From Bacteroidales bacterium (GTDB lineage Bacteria; Bacteroidota; Bacteroidia; Bacteroidales; UBA932), in NCBI GenBank assembly GCA_017551215.1, contig JAFZMA010000104.1:1-15432 (forward strand): a DNA stretch of 15,432 nucleotides, in the 5' to 3' direction. Every line of letters starts with the position of its first letter. Within the stretch, counting starts at the first letter, position 1. Below, piece after piece: positions 1-6,988 of this stretch. A program made the position numbers and the translations under genes. The notes beneath the pieces were generated by a model, which searched no databases, was not told where the DNA came from, and worked only from the letters and a program-made list of their open reading frames with translations.

Positions 1-408
1 AAAACCATAAAGAAGCAGACAGCTGTAGCAAAGCTGAATGACGTTCCTACATCTCCGCGGAAAATGCGTTACAGCGCAGATACCATAAGAGGCGTAGAGG
101 TAAACAAAGCTCTGGATATACTCAAATATTCCAAGAAGGAAGCTTCCAACAAGCTCTACAAGCTCCTTAAGAGCGCCATTGCAAACTGGGAGAGCAAGAA
201 CGAGGCAGACCGTAAAGAGCTGGATAACGGTAATGTGATCGTAAAGACTATAATGGTCGGCGAAGGACGTACGCTTAAGAGAATCCGCACCGCCCCTCAG
301 GGACGTGCTGCAAGAATCCGCAAGCGCTCTAACCACGTTACCATTATTCTCGACAAAAAAGAAAACAAGGCCGCTGAAACACCGGCTGTAAAGGCGGAGG
401 AAAAGTAA
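1..408 (+). CDS. rplV: 50S ribosomal protein L22, 5' end outside the window
   Basis: L22 is a large-subunit protein that contacts 23S rRNA and lines the peptide exit tunnel. The reading frame is open to base 1 and the first 21 codons already carry L22 sequence ([14 protein letters not shown]), so the methionine at base 64 is internal and the true start lies upstream. Visible hallmarks are VPTSPRKMR near the N-terminus, [23 protein letters not shown], and the C-terminal loop with [17 protein letters not shown]. The 135 visible residues are close to the whole length of Bacteroidetes L22. The protein ends in an Ala/Glu/Lys-rich tail. The stop codon is one base before the rpsC start, so the two are translationally adjacent in an S10-type operon. 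Confidence 0.96.
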   Translation, partial: KTIKKQTAVAKLNDVPTSPRKMRYSADTIRGVEVNKALDILKYSKKEASNKLYKLLKSAIANWESKNEADRKELDNGNVIVKTIMVGEGRTLKRIRTAPQGRAARIRKRSNHVTIILDKKENKAAETPAVKAEEK

Positions 409-409
409 T

Positions 410-1159
410 ATGGGACAGAAAACCAATCCAATCAGCAACAGACTTGGAATTATCCGTGGATGGGATTCCAACTGGTACGGCGGAAATGATTACGCTGCAA
501 AGATCCTGGAAGATGACAAGATCCGCAAGTATTTGAATGCAAGGCTTTCCAAGCAGTCAATCTCTAAGATCGTCATCGAGAGGACACTTAAGCTCATCAC
601 TGTTACTATCCATACCGCAAAGCCGGGCCTTATCATCGGTAAGGGTGGCGCTGAGGTTGACAAGCTGAAGGTTGAGCTCAACAAGATCTCCAACAAGGAT
701 GTTCAGATCAACATCTTTGAGGTTAAGAGACCAGAGGTTGACGCCAACATCATAGCCAACAGCCTTGCCCGCCAGATAGAAGGCCGCGTATCTTACAGAA
801 GGGCTATCAAGATGGCCATCGCTTCTGCAATGAGAGCAGGTGCCGAGGGTATCAAGGTACAGATCAGCGGACGTCTCGGCGGCGCCGAAATGGCACGTAA
901 CGAGATGATCAAGGAGGGAAGAACTCCTCTGCACACTTTCCGTGCAAACATAGACTATGCACTTGCTGAGGCAAACACCAAGGTGGGCGTTCTCGGAATC
1001 AAGGTATGGGTTTGCAACGGTGAGGTTTACGGCAAGAGAGACCTTACTCCTAACGCAGGCGTGAATGCAAATGACAGGGCACGTTCTTCAGAGGGTCGCA
1101 CAGACCGCAGAAGAGGTGGCGGAAGAGGTGGCCGCAAGCCGCGCTCCCAGCAGAACTAA
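410..1159 (+). CDS. rpsC: 30S ribosomal protein S3
   Basis: S3 forms part of the small-subunit mRNA entry site. The start [20 protein letters not shown] is canonical. The KH RNA-binding domain shows its GxxG loop at residues 77-80 (IGKGG). The C-terminal S3 domain is recognisable around residues 155-185 ([27 protein letters not shown]). Length is 249 aa, normal for the family, with an Arg/Gly-rich tail from about residue 217. A purine-rich stretch GGCGGAGGAAAAG inside the end of rplV is a plausible ribosome binding site. In nearly all bacteria rplP follows rpsC; here a terminator and a convergent gene follow instead. Confidence 0.98.
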   Translation: MGQKTNPISNRLGIIRGWDSNWYGGNDYAAKILEDDKIRKYLNARLSKQSISKIVIERTLKLITVTIHTAKPGLIIGKGGAEVDKLKVELNKISNKDVQINIFEVKRPEVDANIIANSLARQIEGRVSYRRAIKMAIASAMRAGAEGIKVQISGRLGGAEMARNEMIKEGRTPLHTFRANIDYALAEANTKVGVLGIKVWVCNGEVYGKRDLTPNAGVNANDRARSSEGRTDRRRGGGRGGRKPRSQQN

Positions 1160-1183
1160 GTCATAGCGAACGCGTTCTGATTT

Positions 1184-1214
1184 AAGGGATGACCGAAAGG
1201 CCATCCCTTTTTTT
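1184..1214 (+). terminator. Intrinsic terminator after rpsC
   Basis: AAGGGATG at 1184-1191 pairs with CATCCCTT at 1202-1209. Past one mismatch, CC pairs with GG around a GAAA loop. Seven T residues run from 1208 to 1214. It lies 25 bases after the rpsC stop and points in the rpsC direction. On the minus strand the hairpin is not followed by a U-tract, so it should act mainly on the ribosomal transcript. Confidence 0.9.
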
Positions 1215-1225
1215 CGTATGCTGTC

Positions 1226-2536
1226 TTATTGACCGGCCTTGTCTAAAAGGAGGGTTTTATCGTCACCGATAGGGGCGATGTATGGTTTTGAGGATTTGAG
1301 AATCTTGCGCTGCATCTTTTTGATGAGGCGGTAGTCTCTTTTGCGGGCCGCGGCTATTTTGCGGTCCAGATGGCGGACCTGAGGATTGAACCCATCTTCC
1401 AGGTATCCAGCCCGTGCCTTGAGTGTCAGGACTTTCCTGACTTTTGCGTCAAGTTCTTCCATAGGCCACTGGCCGCTTTCCACTTTCTCGGCGATGGCAT
1501 CTATGCATTTCATTGGCTGATCCGTCATCAGAATCATGTCCGCACCAGCACGGTAGACCTCCATGCTGGCCTCTACGGGATTTCTGTCTTTATTGGTAAG
1601 GCCGGCCATGGCCACAGCGTCCGTAATTACAACACCTCGGAATCCCTGATCGTGCCTAAGCACGCCGTTTATAAGATTGGAGGATATGGACATGGGAACC
1701 AGCCGGGAGTCTATGCTTGGAACGGCAAAGTGCCCAACCATAACCATTTCCAGACCAGCGGCAAACATGCTGAAATACGGATACATGTCTACGGAATCCA
1801 GATACTCTCTTGTGCGGTCTATTACAGGCATTTCATAGTGGGAATCCACGGTTGTTCCACCATGTCCGGGATAATGCTTTCCGCAAGCGTAGATTCCCGC
1901 ATCCTGCATACCTTTCATGTAGGCGGTGGCAAGGGCGGATACCTGATGCGGATCATTGCTGAAAGACCGCTGGGAGTCAGACTCGTTATCCGGCGCGCTC
2001 ACGTCTGCAACCGGAGCGTAATTTACCATGATGTTCAGGTCTTTGAGTTCCTTGCCAACATTCCGCCCCATCTTGTAAAGCAGTTTCTCCGCACCCTTTT
2101 CTATTCTTCCAAGCTGGGCCTGGCGCGGGTAGGAAAGATATTCCGGAAATCTCATGGCGGCGCCCCATTCCGCATCTGTTGCAACCATAAGTGGAATTGC
2201 CGCCATTTTCTGCAGAGCGTTAACCCTTTCCATAAACTGGTGTATAGGCCCTCTCATGACAATGATGTTGCCAACTCCGTAAACACCTATCAAAGAGTCT
2301 TGTCTGGCTTTTGTCCTGTCTGACGGGTTCCGGCTTATTTCAACGATGAAGAGCTGGGCCACTTTCTGCCGCACAGGCATGTTCTTGATAACTTCCTCTA
2401 CCTGAGCCTTGTGCTTAATGGAATCCTTATCCAGGAAAACAGTGCTCTTCACCTGTGAAAAAGCAGTGCCGCCGCAAAGAGTCAGCAGGGCTGAAATCAG
2501 TGCGGCAGCAAATACCGATATTCCAAATCTGTGCAT
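1226..2536 (-). CDS. Secreted glycoside hydrolase family 3 beta-N-acetylglucosaminidase (NagZ-like)
   Basis: The 436-aa protein begins with a signal peptide (about residues 1-28, ending TAFSQ), so it acts in the periplasm or at the envelope. It carries the GH3 N-terminal barrel. The GlcNAcase signature is at residues 220-233 (KHYPGHG, then D231 and H233, matching the Asp-His acid/base dyad known in NagZ). D306 in VITDAVAM is the expected catalytic nucleophile. Such enzymes remove N-acetylglucosamine from peptidoglycan fragments. In many Bacteroidetes this barrel is fused to a C-terminal beta-lactamase-type domain; here the protein stops shortly after the barrel, and a separate serine hydrolase lies 2 kb away. 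It starts 17 bases after the stop of the upstream lipoprotein gene, so the two probably share a transcript. No clear Shine-Dalgarno is seen. The start codon lies within a repeated 10-mer, CTCAGCGATG. Confidence 0.92.
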   Translation of the reverse strand: MHRFGISVFAAALISALLTLCGGTAFSQVKSTVFLDKDSIKHKAQVEEVIKNMPVRQKVAQLFIVEISRNPSDRTKARQDSLIGVYGVGNIIVMRGPIHQFMERVNALQKMAAIPLMVATDAEWGAAMRFPEYLSYPRQAQLGRIEKGAEKLLYKMGRNVGKELKDLNIMVNYAPVADVSAPDNESDSQRSFSNDPHQVSALATAYMKGMQDAGIYACGKHYPGHGGTTVDSHYEMPVIDRTREYLDSVDMYPYFSMFAAGLEMVMVGHFAVPSIDSRLVPMSISSNLINGVLRHDQGFRGVVITDAVAMAGLTNKDRNPVEASMEVYRAGADMILMTDQPMKCIDAIAEKVESGQWPMEELDAKVRKVLTLKARAGYLEDGFNPQVRHLDRKIAAARKRDYRLIKKMQRKILKSSKPYIAPIGDDKTLLLDKAGQ

Positions 2537-2553
2537 CGCTGAGGATTAAAAGG

Positions 2554-3288
2554 TTATTTCTCAGCCTTCACAAAGTAGAAGGAGTATACATGAGGCGGAC
2601 CTTCATAGCCTCTCTGGATGGATTTTACCATCACAGCCTCCAAATTGTTGTAAGGGCATTTGAGGACTCCGGCAATCGACTGGTCGAGGTTGCCGTTATA
2701 TTCATCGTCGTTCAGGTTTTCGTAGATGACGGTAGGATTCTCTGGAGTTCCGCCAGTAATCTTTACGCGCTTTACAACGTCGATACCGAGGAAGAAACTT
2801 TCGGCCATCATTTTCTCCATCTTGACATTAGCATCTTCCAGCTTGAATTCCTGAGGAATGATGCCGTTTTCCTTGAGTTTGCCCTCGAAGAGTTCCTTGT
2901 TGTCCTGGAACATCTGACTGACGCTGCCTTCCATAGGGTCTTCTTCCGGTTTCCAGCTGAAGACATCCTTGCCCGTGTTAAGGTCCAGGATGTGGAACTG
3001 GAAGAAATATGCCCCCACAGCCTCATCAGCTGGTTCTTCTATATAGGCGAGCTTTCCGTCTGTGCTCCATCCTATCGGATAGAACTTGCTTATCAGATAA
3101 AGAGGTAAGGTCTGATCCTCAAACTGATAGGTATCGGCCTGGGCATACACCAGTTCCTGCGGAACGGAGTAATGGTCAGGCACTTGTGCTTCTGGAGCCT
3201 TTGTTCCTCCGGCATTCTTGCAGCCCAAGAGCATCGCTGAGCCAAATGCCAGGCATAATGCCAGAAAGATTGTCTTGATTGTTTTCAT
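2554..3288 (-). CDS. Unknown lipoprotein
   Basis: I do not recognise this 244-aa protein. It has a lipoprotein signal peptide: MKTIK, a hydrophobic core, and a lipobox LLGC with the acylated cysteine at residue 23. After a Gly/Ala/Pro/Glu-rich linker the mature part contains YPIGWSTDGKLAYIEE (about residues 71-86), which resembles one blade of a TolB/WD40-type propeller, and a second strand pair FHILDLNTGKDVFSW. The rest is mixed and acidic. A surface or periplasmic location is likely. It has its own -7 promoter element upstream and is followed after 17 bases by the GH3 gene, which suggests an envelope role shared with it. The propeller resemblance is weak and should not be read as a family assignment. 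Confidence 0.8.
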   Translation of the reverse strand: MKTIKTIFLALCLAFGSAMLLGCKNAGGTKAPEAQVPDHYSVPQELVYAQADTYQFEDQTLPLYLISKFYPIGWSTDGKLAYIEEPADEAVGAYFFQFHILDLNTGKDVFSWKPEEDPMEGSVSQMFQDNKELFEGKLKENGIIPQEFKLEDANVKMEKMMAESFFLGIDVVKRVKITGGTPENPTVIYENLNDDEYNGNLDQSIAGVLKCPYNNLEAVMVKSIQRGYEGPPHVYSFYFVKAEK

Positions 3289-3315
3289 CGCTTTTGTTCT
3301 GTGTTATTGCTATTG

Positions 3316-3323
3316 CAAATATA
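3316..3323 (-). promoter_or_regulatory. Bacteroidetes -7 promoter element for the lipoprotein gene
   Basis: On the minus strand this reads TATATTTG, a perfect TAnnTTTG match, 27 bases before the lipoprotein start in the 46-base gap after the CapA-like gene. No convincing -33 TTTG is visible. It suggests the lipoprotein-GH3 pair can be transcribed independently of the CapA gene. Confidence 0.5.
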
Positions 3324-3334
3324 ATCAACTTGAC

Positions 3335-4483
3335 TTATAGTTTTATTATTGTCCCATCCTCAGCGATGGATATCCGTAAATCTTTGATATCCTCCTTTGT
3401 GAGGGTTGCTATCTCCTTTGCCACAAGGTTGTTAGGGTCTGCCTTAGGACCTTTCATGGTCTGCTGGAGGAAGGAGTGGATTTTACCGTCTATGAACTTT
3501 CCGCTTCTGTCTATCCTTATCCTTACAAGCGGCGCGTAGCCGGTCAGGCCCTTGACACCCATTCCGGCAGTGCAGAAGTTGCCAAGGCTGTAGGCGATGA
3601 AGCGGTCTTTGTAGAGTTCAACCGCTCTGACAACATGCGGCCCGTGCCCGTAGATGATGTCCGCTCCGCAGTCTATGGCAAAGTGGGCGAAGTCTCTGAG
3701 GAAACCTCTTTCGTCTCCGTAAAAATTCTCGGATCCGTAAGGCAGATGCCTTGCTCCGGAGCCTTCCTTTCCGCCGTGGAAACTTAAGATCACGATATCA
3801 CAACCTTTATCTTTCTTGAGAGTTGTGATAATCCTTCTTACGGTAGCCGTATCACGTGTCCTGAGGCTGTAGTCCTCATGCCCGAAGGCGCTGAATCCCA
3901 CAAGGATAGTATCTCCGTTTGGAGTGGCGAACCGTTTTGTGCAATATTCCTGATGGGAATTTTTTCCGGTGGGGTCCTTGGCTCCGGCATATCCCAGTCC
4001 CGCTTTCTCCAGATTCTGCTCCGTCTGAGTCATCGCCTCGTCAAAGAAATCATAGATATGGTTGTTGGCAAGGCCTACGAAATCGAATCCGGCATCCACA
4101 AGGTGCTGGGTATATCGCGGAGGCATCATGAACATGAAGGCCATGGGGCTGCCCAGGTTTTTCCTTGGTTTTCCGCTGGTTGCAATGGTTCCTTCCAGGT
4201 TCCCACAGGTTATGTCGGCGCTTTTGAGCAGAGGTTTTACATCGTCGAAAATGTGCTTGCCGTCTTCTGCCGGAAGCCTGTTGCTGGGGAATGTGTTGCC
4301 CATCATTATGTCTCCCACAACCGCAACGGTAAGCGTGTCGGGCTCTCTAGGAGTATTCGGTGTGAAAGGGTTTTCTTCCCGGTCTGTTGCCGTCTGGTTA
4401 TTCTGGTTGCTTCTGCAGGCGCAGGAAAAAGTCAGGCAGAAAACCGTAAATGCTGCCCAAAGAAGCCAGGCGTGTTTTCTCAT
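3335..4483 (-). CDS. CapA-family lipoprotein (poly-gamma-glutamate synthesis type metallophosphatase)
   Basis: The 382-aa protein belongs to the CapA/PgsA family, a metallophosphoesterase fold. Visible motifs in order are VAVVGDIMMG (53-62), CGNLEGT (93-99), GLANNHIYDF (137-146), SFHGGKEG (234-241), GHGPHV (279-284) and AYSLGNF (297-303), the last two being the most characteristic. The frame extends upstream to 4597, but that start would overlap the divergent gene at 4554. The ATG at 4483 opens directly on a signal peptide (MRKHAWLLWAAFTVFCLTFS), so it is preferred. Cysteines 21 and 23 are candidate lipidation sites, although the lipobox is loose. Members often sit in envelope or capsule loci; the substrate here is unknown, and there are no other poly-gamma-glutamate synthesis genes nearby. 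Confidence 0.9.
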   Translation of the reverse strand: MRKHAWLLWAAFTVFCLTFSCACRSNQNNQTATDREENPFTPNTPREPDTLTVAVVGDIMMGNTFPSNRLPAEDGKHIFDDVKPLLKSADITCGNLEGTIATSGKPRKNLGSPMAFMFMMPPRYTQHLVDAGFDFVGLANNHIYDFFDEAMTQTEQNLEKAGLGYAGAKDPTGKNSHQEYCTKRFATPNGDTILVGFSAFGHEDYSLRTRDTATVRRIITTLKKDKGCDIVILSFHGGKEGSGARHLPYGSENFYGDERGFLRDFAHFAIDCGADIIYGHGPHVVRAVELYKDRFIAYSLGNFCTAGMGVKGLTGYAPLVRIRIDRSGKFIDGKIHSFLQQTMKGPKADPNNLVAKEIATLTKEDIKDLRISIAEDGTIIKL

Positions 4484-4553
4484 AGTTTGAAGTTGTTTTC
4501 TTAAATTTGTCTTTACAAATATCGCGATAATAACAAAACAACATATTTGGATT
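4484..4553. promoter_or_regulatory. Divergent promoter region with a 10-bp palindrome
   Basis: This 70-base gap serves both the CapA-like gene (left) and the serine hydrolase (right). On the plus strand TAAATTTG at 4502-4509 is a perfect TAnnTTTG element, 44 bases before the hydrolase start. On the minus strand only near-matches are seen (GATATTTG). A perfect palindrome TATCGCGATA sits at 4520-4529, centrally placed and so a possible shared operator. Confidence 0.5.
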
Positions 4554-5762
4554 ATGAAGAAATTATTCTGCTTGGGTGCGGCTCTGGTTGTTTCCATCGC
4601 AATGATGGCTCAGGGCACAAGGCTTCAGAAAGCCTCTCCGGAGGAAATGGGAATGTCTTCCGAAAAACTTTCTCTGGTAGATGATGTGGTGAACCAGGCC
4701 ATCAAGGATACCCTGATTCCGGGTGCCGTGGTATGCGTTGTCCGTCAGGACAAAGTTGTCTATTTGAAAGCTTACGGCAACAAGGCCATTTATCCTAAGA
4801 AGGAGAAGATGACGGAGAACACCGTCTTTGACCTGGCTTCTTGCAGCAAGTGCGTGGGTACTACTCTCAGCTTCATGCAGCTGATAGAGCAGGGCAAGGT
4901 TCGTCTGATAGACAGGGTGGATATGTATTTGCCTGGATTTGAGCCGTATGTTGGAGAAGACGGCAAGCCGGTCCATATCAGGATAATAGATCTTCTGACC
5001 CATACCAGCGGCCTTCCGGCCTACGTGAATCCTTCTGTAATCAAGGAGAAATACGGCAACACAAATCCTGAGAGTCTTATAGACTGGATTTCCCATTGCA
5101 AGAGAGAGTACAGGCCGGCTCACGGACACGTTTACAGCTGCCTGAATTTCATTACCCTGCAGAACGTTCTCCAGAAAGTTACTGGGCAGAAGCTCCAGGA
5201 CTATGCACAGCAGAACGTGTTTGACCGTCTCGGTCTGGAATTCACGACCTACTCTCCAAAGCTCCAGAAAAAGAAGGCTATCATGAAACTGGTGGCTCCA
5301 ACAGAAAAACAGCCAGACGGCAAATGCCTGCTTGGAGAGGTTCACGATCCTCTTGCAAGGGTTTGCGGCAACGGCAATTCCGGCAATGCGGGAGTGTTCT
5401 CCAACGCTGAGGATCTGGCGGTTGTATGCGCCGCCCTCATGAACGGCGGAGAGTACGGCGGAAAGCGTATTCTTTCTCCGCTCACTGTCAAGGCCATGAC
5501 CACAGTACCTGAACAGGTACGCCGTTACGGACGCACACTGGGCTGGGACGGAGACGTTCATTATTACACTGCCGGAGATTTGTTCTCCGAGGAGGCATAC
5601 GGACATACTGGCTATACGGGTCCATCCATTGTTGTAGATCCGGTTACAAAGACCGCCGTTATTATTCTGGCAAATAGGGTTCATCCTTACGACACCGGAA
5701 ACACGGCGCCTGTAAGAGCCAAAGTCGCCACAATCGTCGCCGCCTCCATCCTCAAGCCATAA
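4554..5762 (+). CDS. Secreted serine hydrolase, beta-lactamase/PBP-like (class C fold)
   Basis: The 402-aa protein has a signal peptide (about residues 1-20, ending MMAQG) and the beta-lactamase/transpeptidase-like fold. The SxxK motif is S96-C-S-K99 in FDLASCSKC, giving the nucleophile and general base. The Tyr motif is YSC at 194-196. The KTG-equivalent is H351-T-G353 in YGHTGYTG. LLTHTSGLPAY (147-157) is typical of the family. Substrates could be peptidoglycan peptides or esters; sequence alone does not decide. It resembles the C-terminal half of Bacteroidetes GH3-serine hydrolase fusions, and a GH3 enzyme without that half lies 2 kb away. The start at 4554 is supported by the signal peptide and an upstream TAAATTTG promoter element. 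Confidence 0.92.
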   Translation: MKKLFCLGAALVVSIAMMAQGTRLQKASPEEMGMSSEKLSLVDDVVNQAIKDTLIPGAVVCVVRQDKVVYLKAYGNKAIYPKKEKMTENTVFDLASCSKCVGTTLSFMQLIEQGKVRLIDRVDMYLPGFEPYVGEDGKPVHIRIIDLLTHTSGLPAYVNPSVIKEKYGNTNPESLIDWISHCKREYRPAHGHVYSCLNFITLQNVLQKVTGQKLQDYAQQNVFDRLGLEFTTYSPKLQKKKAIMKLVAPTEKQPDGKCLLGEVHDPLARVCGNGNSGNAGVFSNAEDLAVVCAALMNGGEYGGKRILSPLTVKAMTTVPEQVRRYGRTLGWDGDVHYYTAGDLFSEEAYGHTGYTGPSIVVDPVTKTAVIILANRVHPYDTGNTAPVRAKVATIVAASILKP

Positions 5763-5775
5763 CGTCCGTGGGGCG

Positions 5776-5883
5776 GTGGTGGCTAAATCATTGAGACATA
5801 GTGGATTGGATGGTTGGCCCTGCGCCGTTTTTGCTGCAGGGTCAGCTATTTATATCGCTGAGAATAAAGTAATTAGCCACCAC
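5776..5883. repeat. 11-bp perfect inverted repeat spanning the convergent gene ends
   Basis: GTGGTGGCTAA at 5776-5786 is the exact reverse complement of TTAGCCACCAC at 5873-5883. The right arm is the last codons and stop of aroC; the left arm lies just past the serine hydrolase stop. The arms enclose 86 bases that contain a smaller hairpin. It could fold as a long-range stem in read-through transcripts, or be a small duplication. Confidence 0.5.
5816..5843. terminator. Possible terminator hairpin between convergent genes
   Basis: CCCTGC at 5818-5823 pairs with GCAGGG at 5836-5841, extendable by two weaker pairs, around a 12-base T-rich loop. Neither strand has a proper U-tract after the stem. 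Its position between two converging genes is the main reason for listing it. Confidence 0.3.
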
Positions 5884-6967
5884 AGTTATTAGCCAATACA
5901 ATGGCGGAGATGGCCTCGGCGATGACGGGGATGCGGAGAGCTATGCAGGCATCGTGACGGCCGCCTATTGAGAGGTCTTCCATCTGTCCGGTCTCAAGGT
6001 TCAGGGTGCGCTGAGGTTTTGCGATGCTTGCTGTCGGACGAATATCCAGCGTAAAGACTATAGGATTGCCGTTGGATAAGCCGCCGTTGATTCCACCGCT
6101 GTGATTGGTGGCTGTGGTTCCTTCTTTATCTATAATTGCATCGTTGAACTCGGAGCCCTTGAGAGAGGACGCTGCAATCGTACGGCCGTGAATATCAGAG
6201 AAGTCTCCGAAGCGCACACCCTTGACTCCGGGCACGGAGAATGCAAGATGCGCTATCTGTGATTCCAGAGAGTCGAAGAACGGAGCTCCCTTGCCAGCGG
6301 GAACGCCATTGATTTTGCACGTGATTTCTCCTCCAACGGAATCTCCTTCTGCTTTTGCCGCATGGATTATCTCTTTCCATTTGTTTGCCTCTGCCTCTCC
6401 TGCGGTGTTTGCAGAAGCCCATCCTTCAATGTTTGCAGAAGCCTCTTCTTTAGAGTTTGCACCAGGTACGCCTCCGATAGAGGAAATCTTGGCGCAGAAT
6501 GTTATGTTGAGGCCTGCCGCTTTGAGCATTTTCTTTGCAACCACTCCGGCGGCAACAAGCGCTGTTGTCATTCTGCCGGAGAACATTCCCCCGCCTCTTA
6601 AATCGTTGAATCCGTTGAACTTGCAGGAGGCTGCAAAATCTGCGTGAGATGGTCTTGGATGGTTTCTGAAAGAGCCGTAATCCTTGGAATTCTGCATCTT
6701 GTTTTCGAACAGGATAGCAAGCGGAGCGCCGGTGGTTACGCCGTTCAGAATTCCTGAGGCAAACACCGGAACGTCTTCTTCCTGACGGGCCGTTACGCCT
6801 TCTGCCAGAAGGGTAAGGTCTCCCTTTTTTCTTCTTTCAAGATCTTTAGAAAAGTCCTCTTCCGAGAGTTCTATTCCAGGAGTAACTCCGTCCATCACAA
6901 CACCTATGTACGGTCCGTGAGATTCTCCGAAAACGGTGATTCTGAATTTATTTCCAAAGCTGTTCAT
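5873..6967 (-). CDS. aroC: Chorismate synthase
   Basis: AroC converts 5-enolpyruvylshikimate-3-phosphate to chorismate using reduced FMN. The 364-aa protein starts MNSFGNKFRITVFGESHG; GESHG at 14-18 is the first family signature. PRPSHADFAA followed by LRGGGMFSGRMT is the second signature in its Bacteroidetes form, which differs from the proteobacterial RSSARET. NHSGGINGGLSNG and GGRHDACIALR near the C-terminus are the remaining conserved blocks. Length is normal. It is the last gene of the aroB, aroDA, aroC operon, starting 21 bases after the aroDA stop. It catalyses the step directly after that of the AroA half of its upstream neighbour. Confidence 0.97.
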   Translation of the reverse strand: MNSFGNKFRITVFGESHGPYIGVVMDGVTPGIELSEEDFSKDLERRKKGDLTLLAEGVTARQEEDVPVFASGILNGVTTGAPLAILFENKMQNSKDYGSFRNHPRPSHADFAASCKFNGFNDLRGGGMFSGRMTTALVAAGVVAKKMLKAAGLNITFCAKISSIGGVPGANSKEEASANIEGWASANTAGEAEANKWKEIIHAAKAEGDSVGGEITCKINGVPAGKGAPFFDSLESQIAHLAFSVPGVKGVRFGDFSDIHGRTIAASSLKGSEFNDAIIDKEGTTATNHSGGINGGLSNGNPIVFTLDIRPTASIAKPQRTLNLETGQMEDLSIGGRHDACIALRIPVIAEAISAIVLANNCGG

Positions 6968-6988
6968 TGCAGGCCAAATATCATGAAA

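Noticed and set aside
1370..2323. Long plus-strand open frame of 317 codons opposite the GH3 gene
   Set aside because: It is antisense to a protein with clear catalytic motifs and a signal peptide; its translation is His/Cys-rich with no family resemblance, as expected of a shadow frame.
4484..4597. 38-codon N-terminal extension of the CapA-like gene
   Set aside because: It would overlap the divergent serine hydrolase and its promoter; the ATG at 4483 starts a lipoprotein-type signal peptide.
4563..5684. 373-codon minus-strand frame opposite the serine hydrolase
   Set aside because: The opposite strand encodes SxxK, HTG and a signal peptide; the antisense product has no recognisable features.
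6550..6660. Chorismate synthase signature reading RGGGMFSGRMT instead of RGGGRSSARET, as possible loss of function
   Set aside because: Bacteroidetes AroC proteins typically carry an RGGGxFSGRxT form here; the other signatures and the length are intact.
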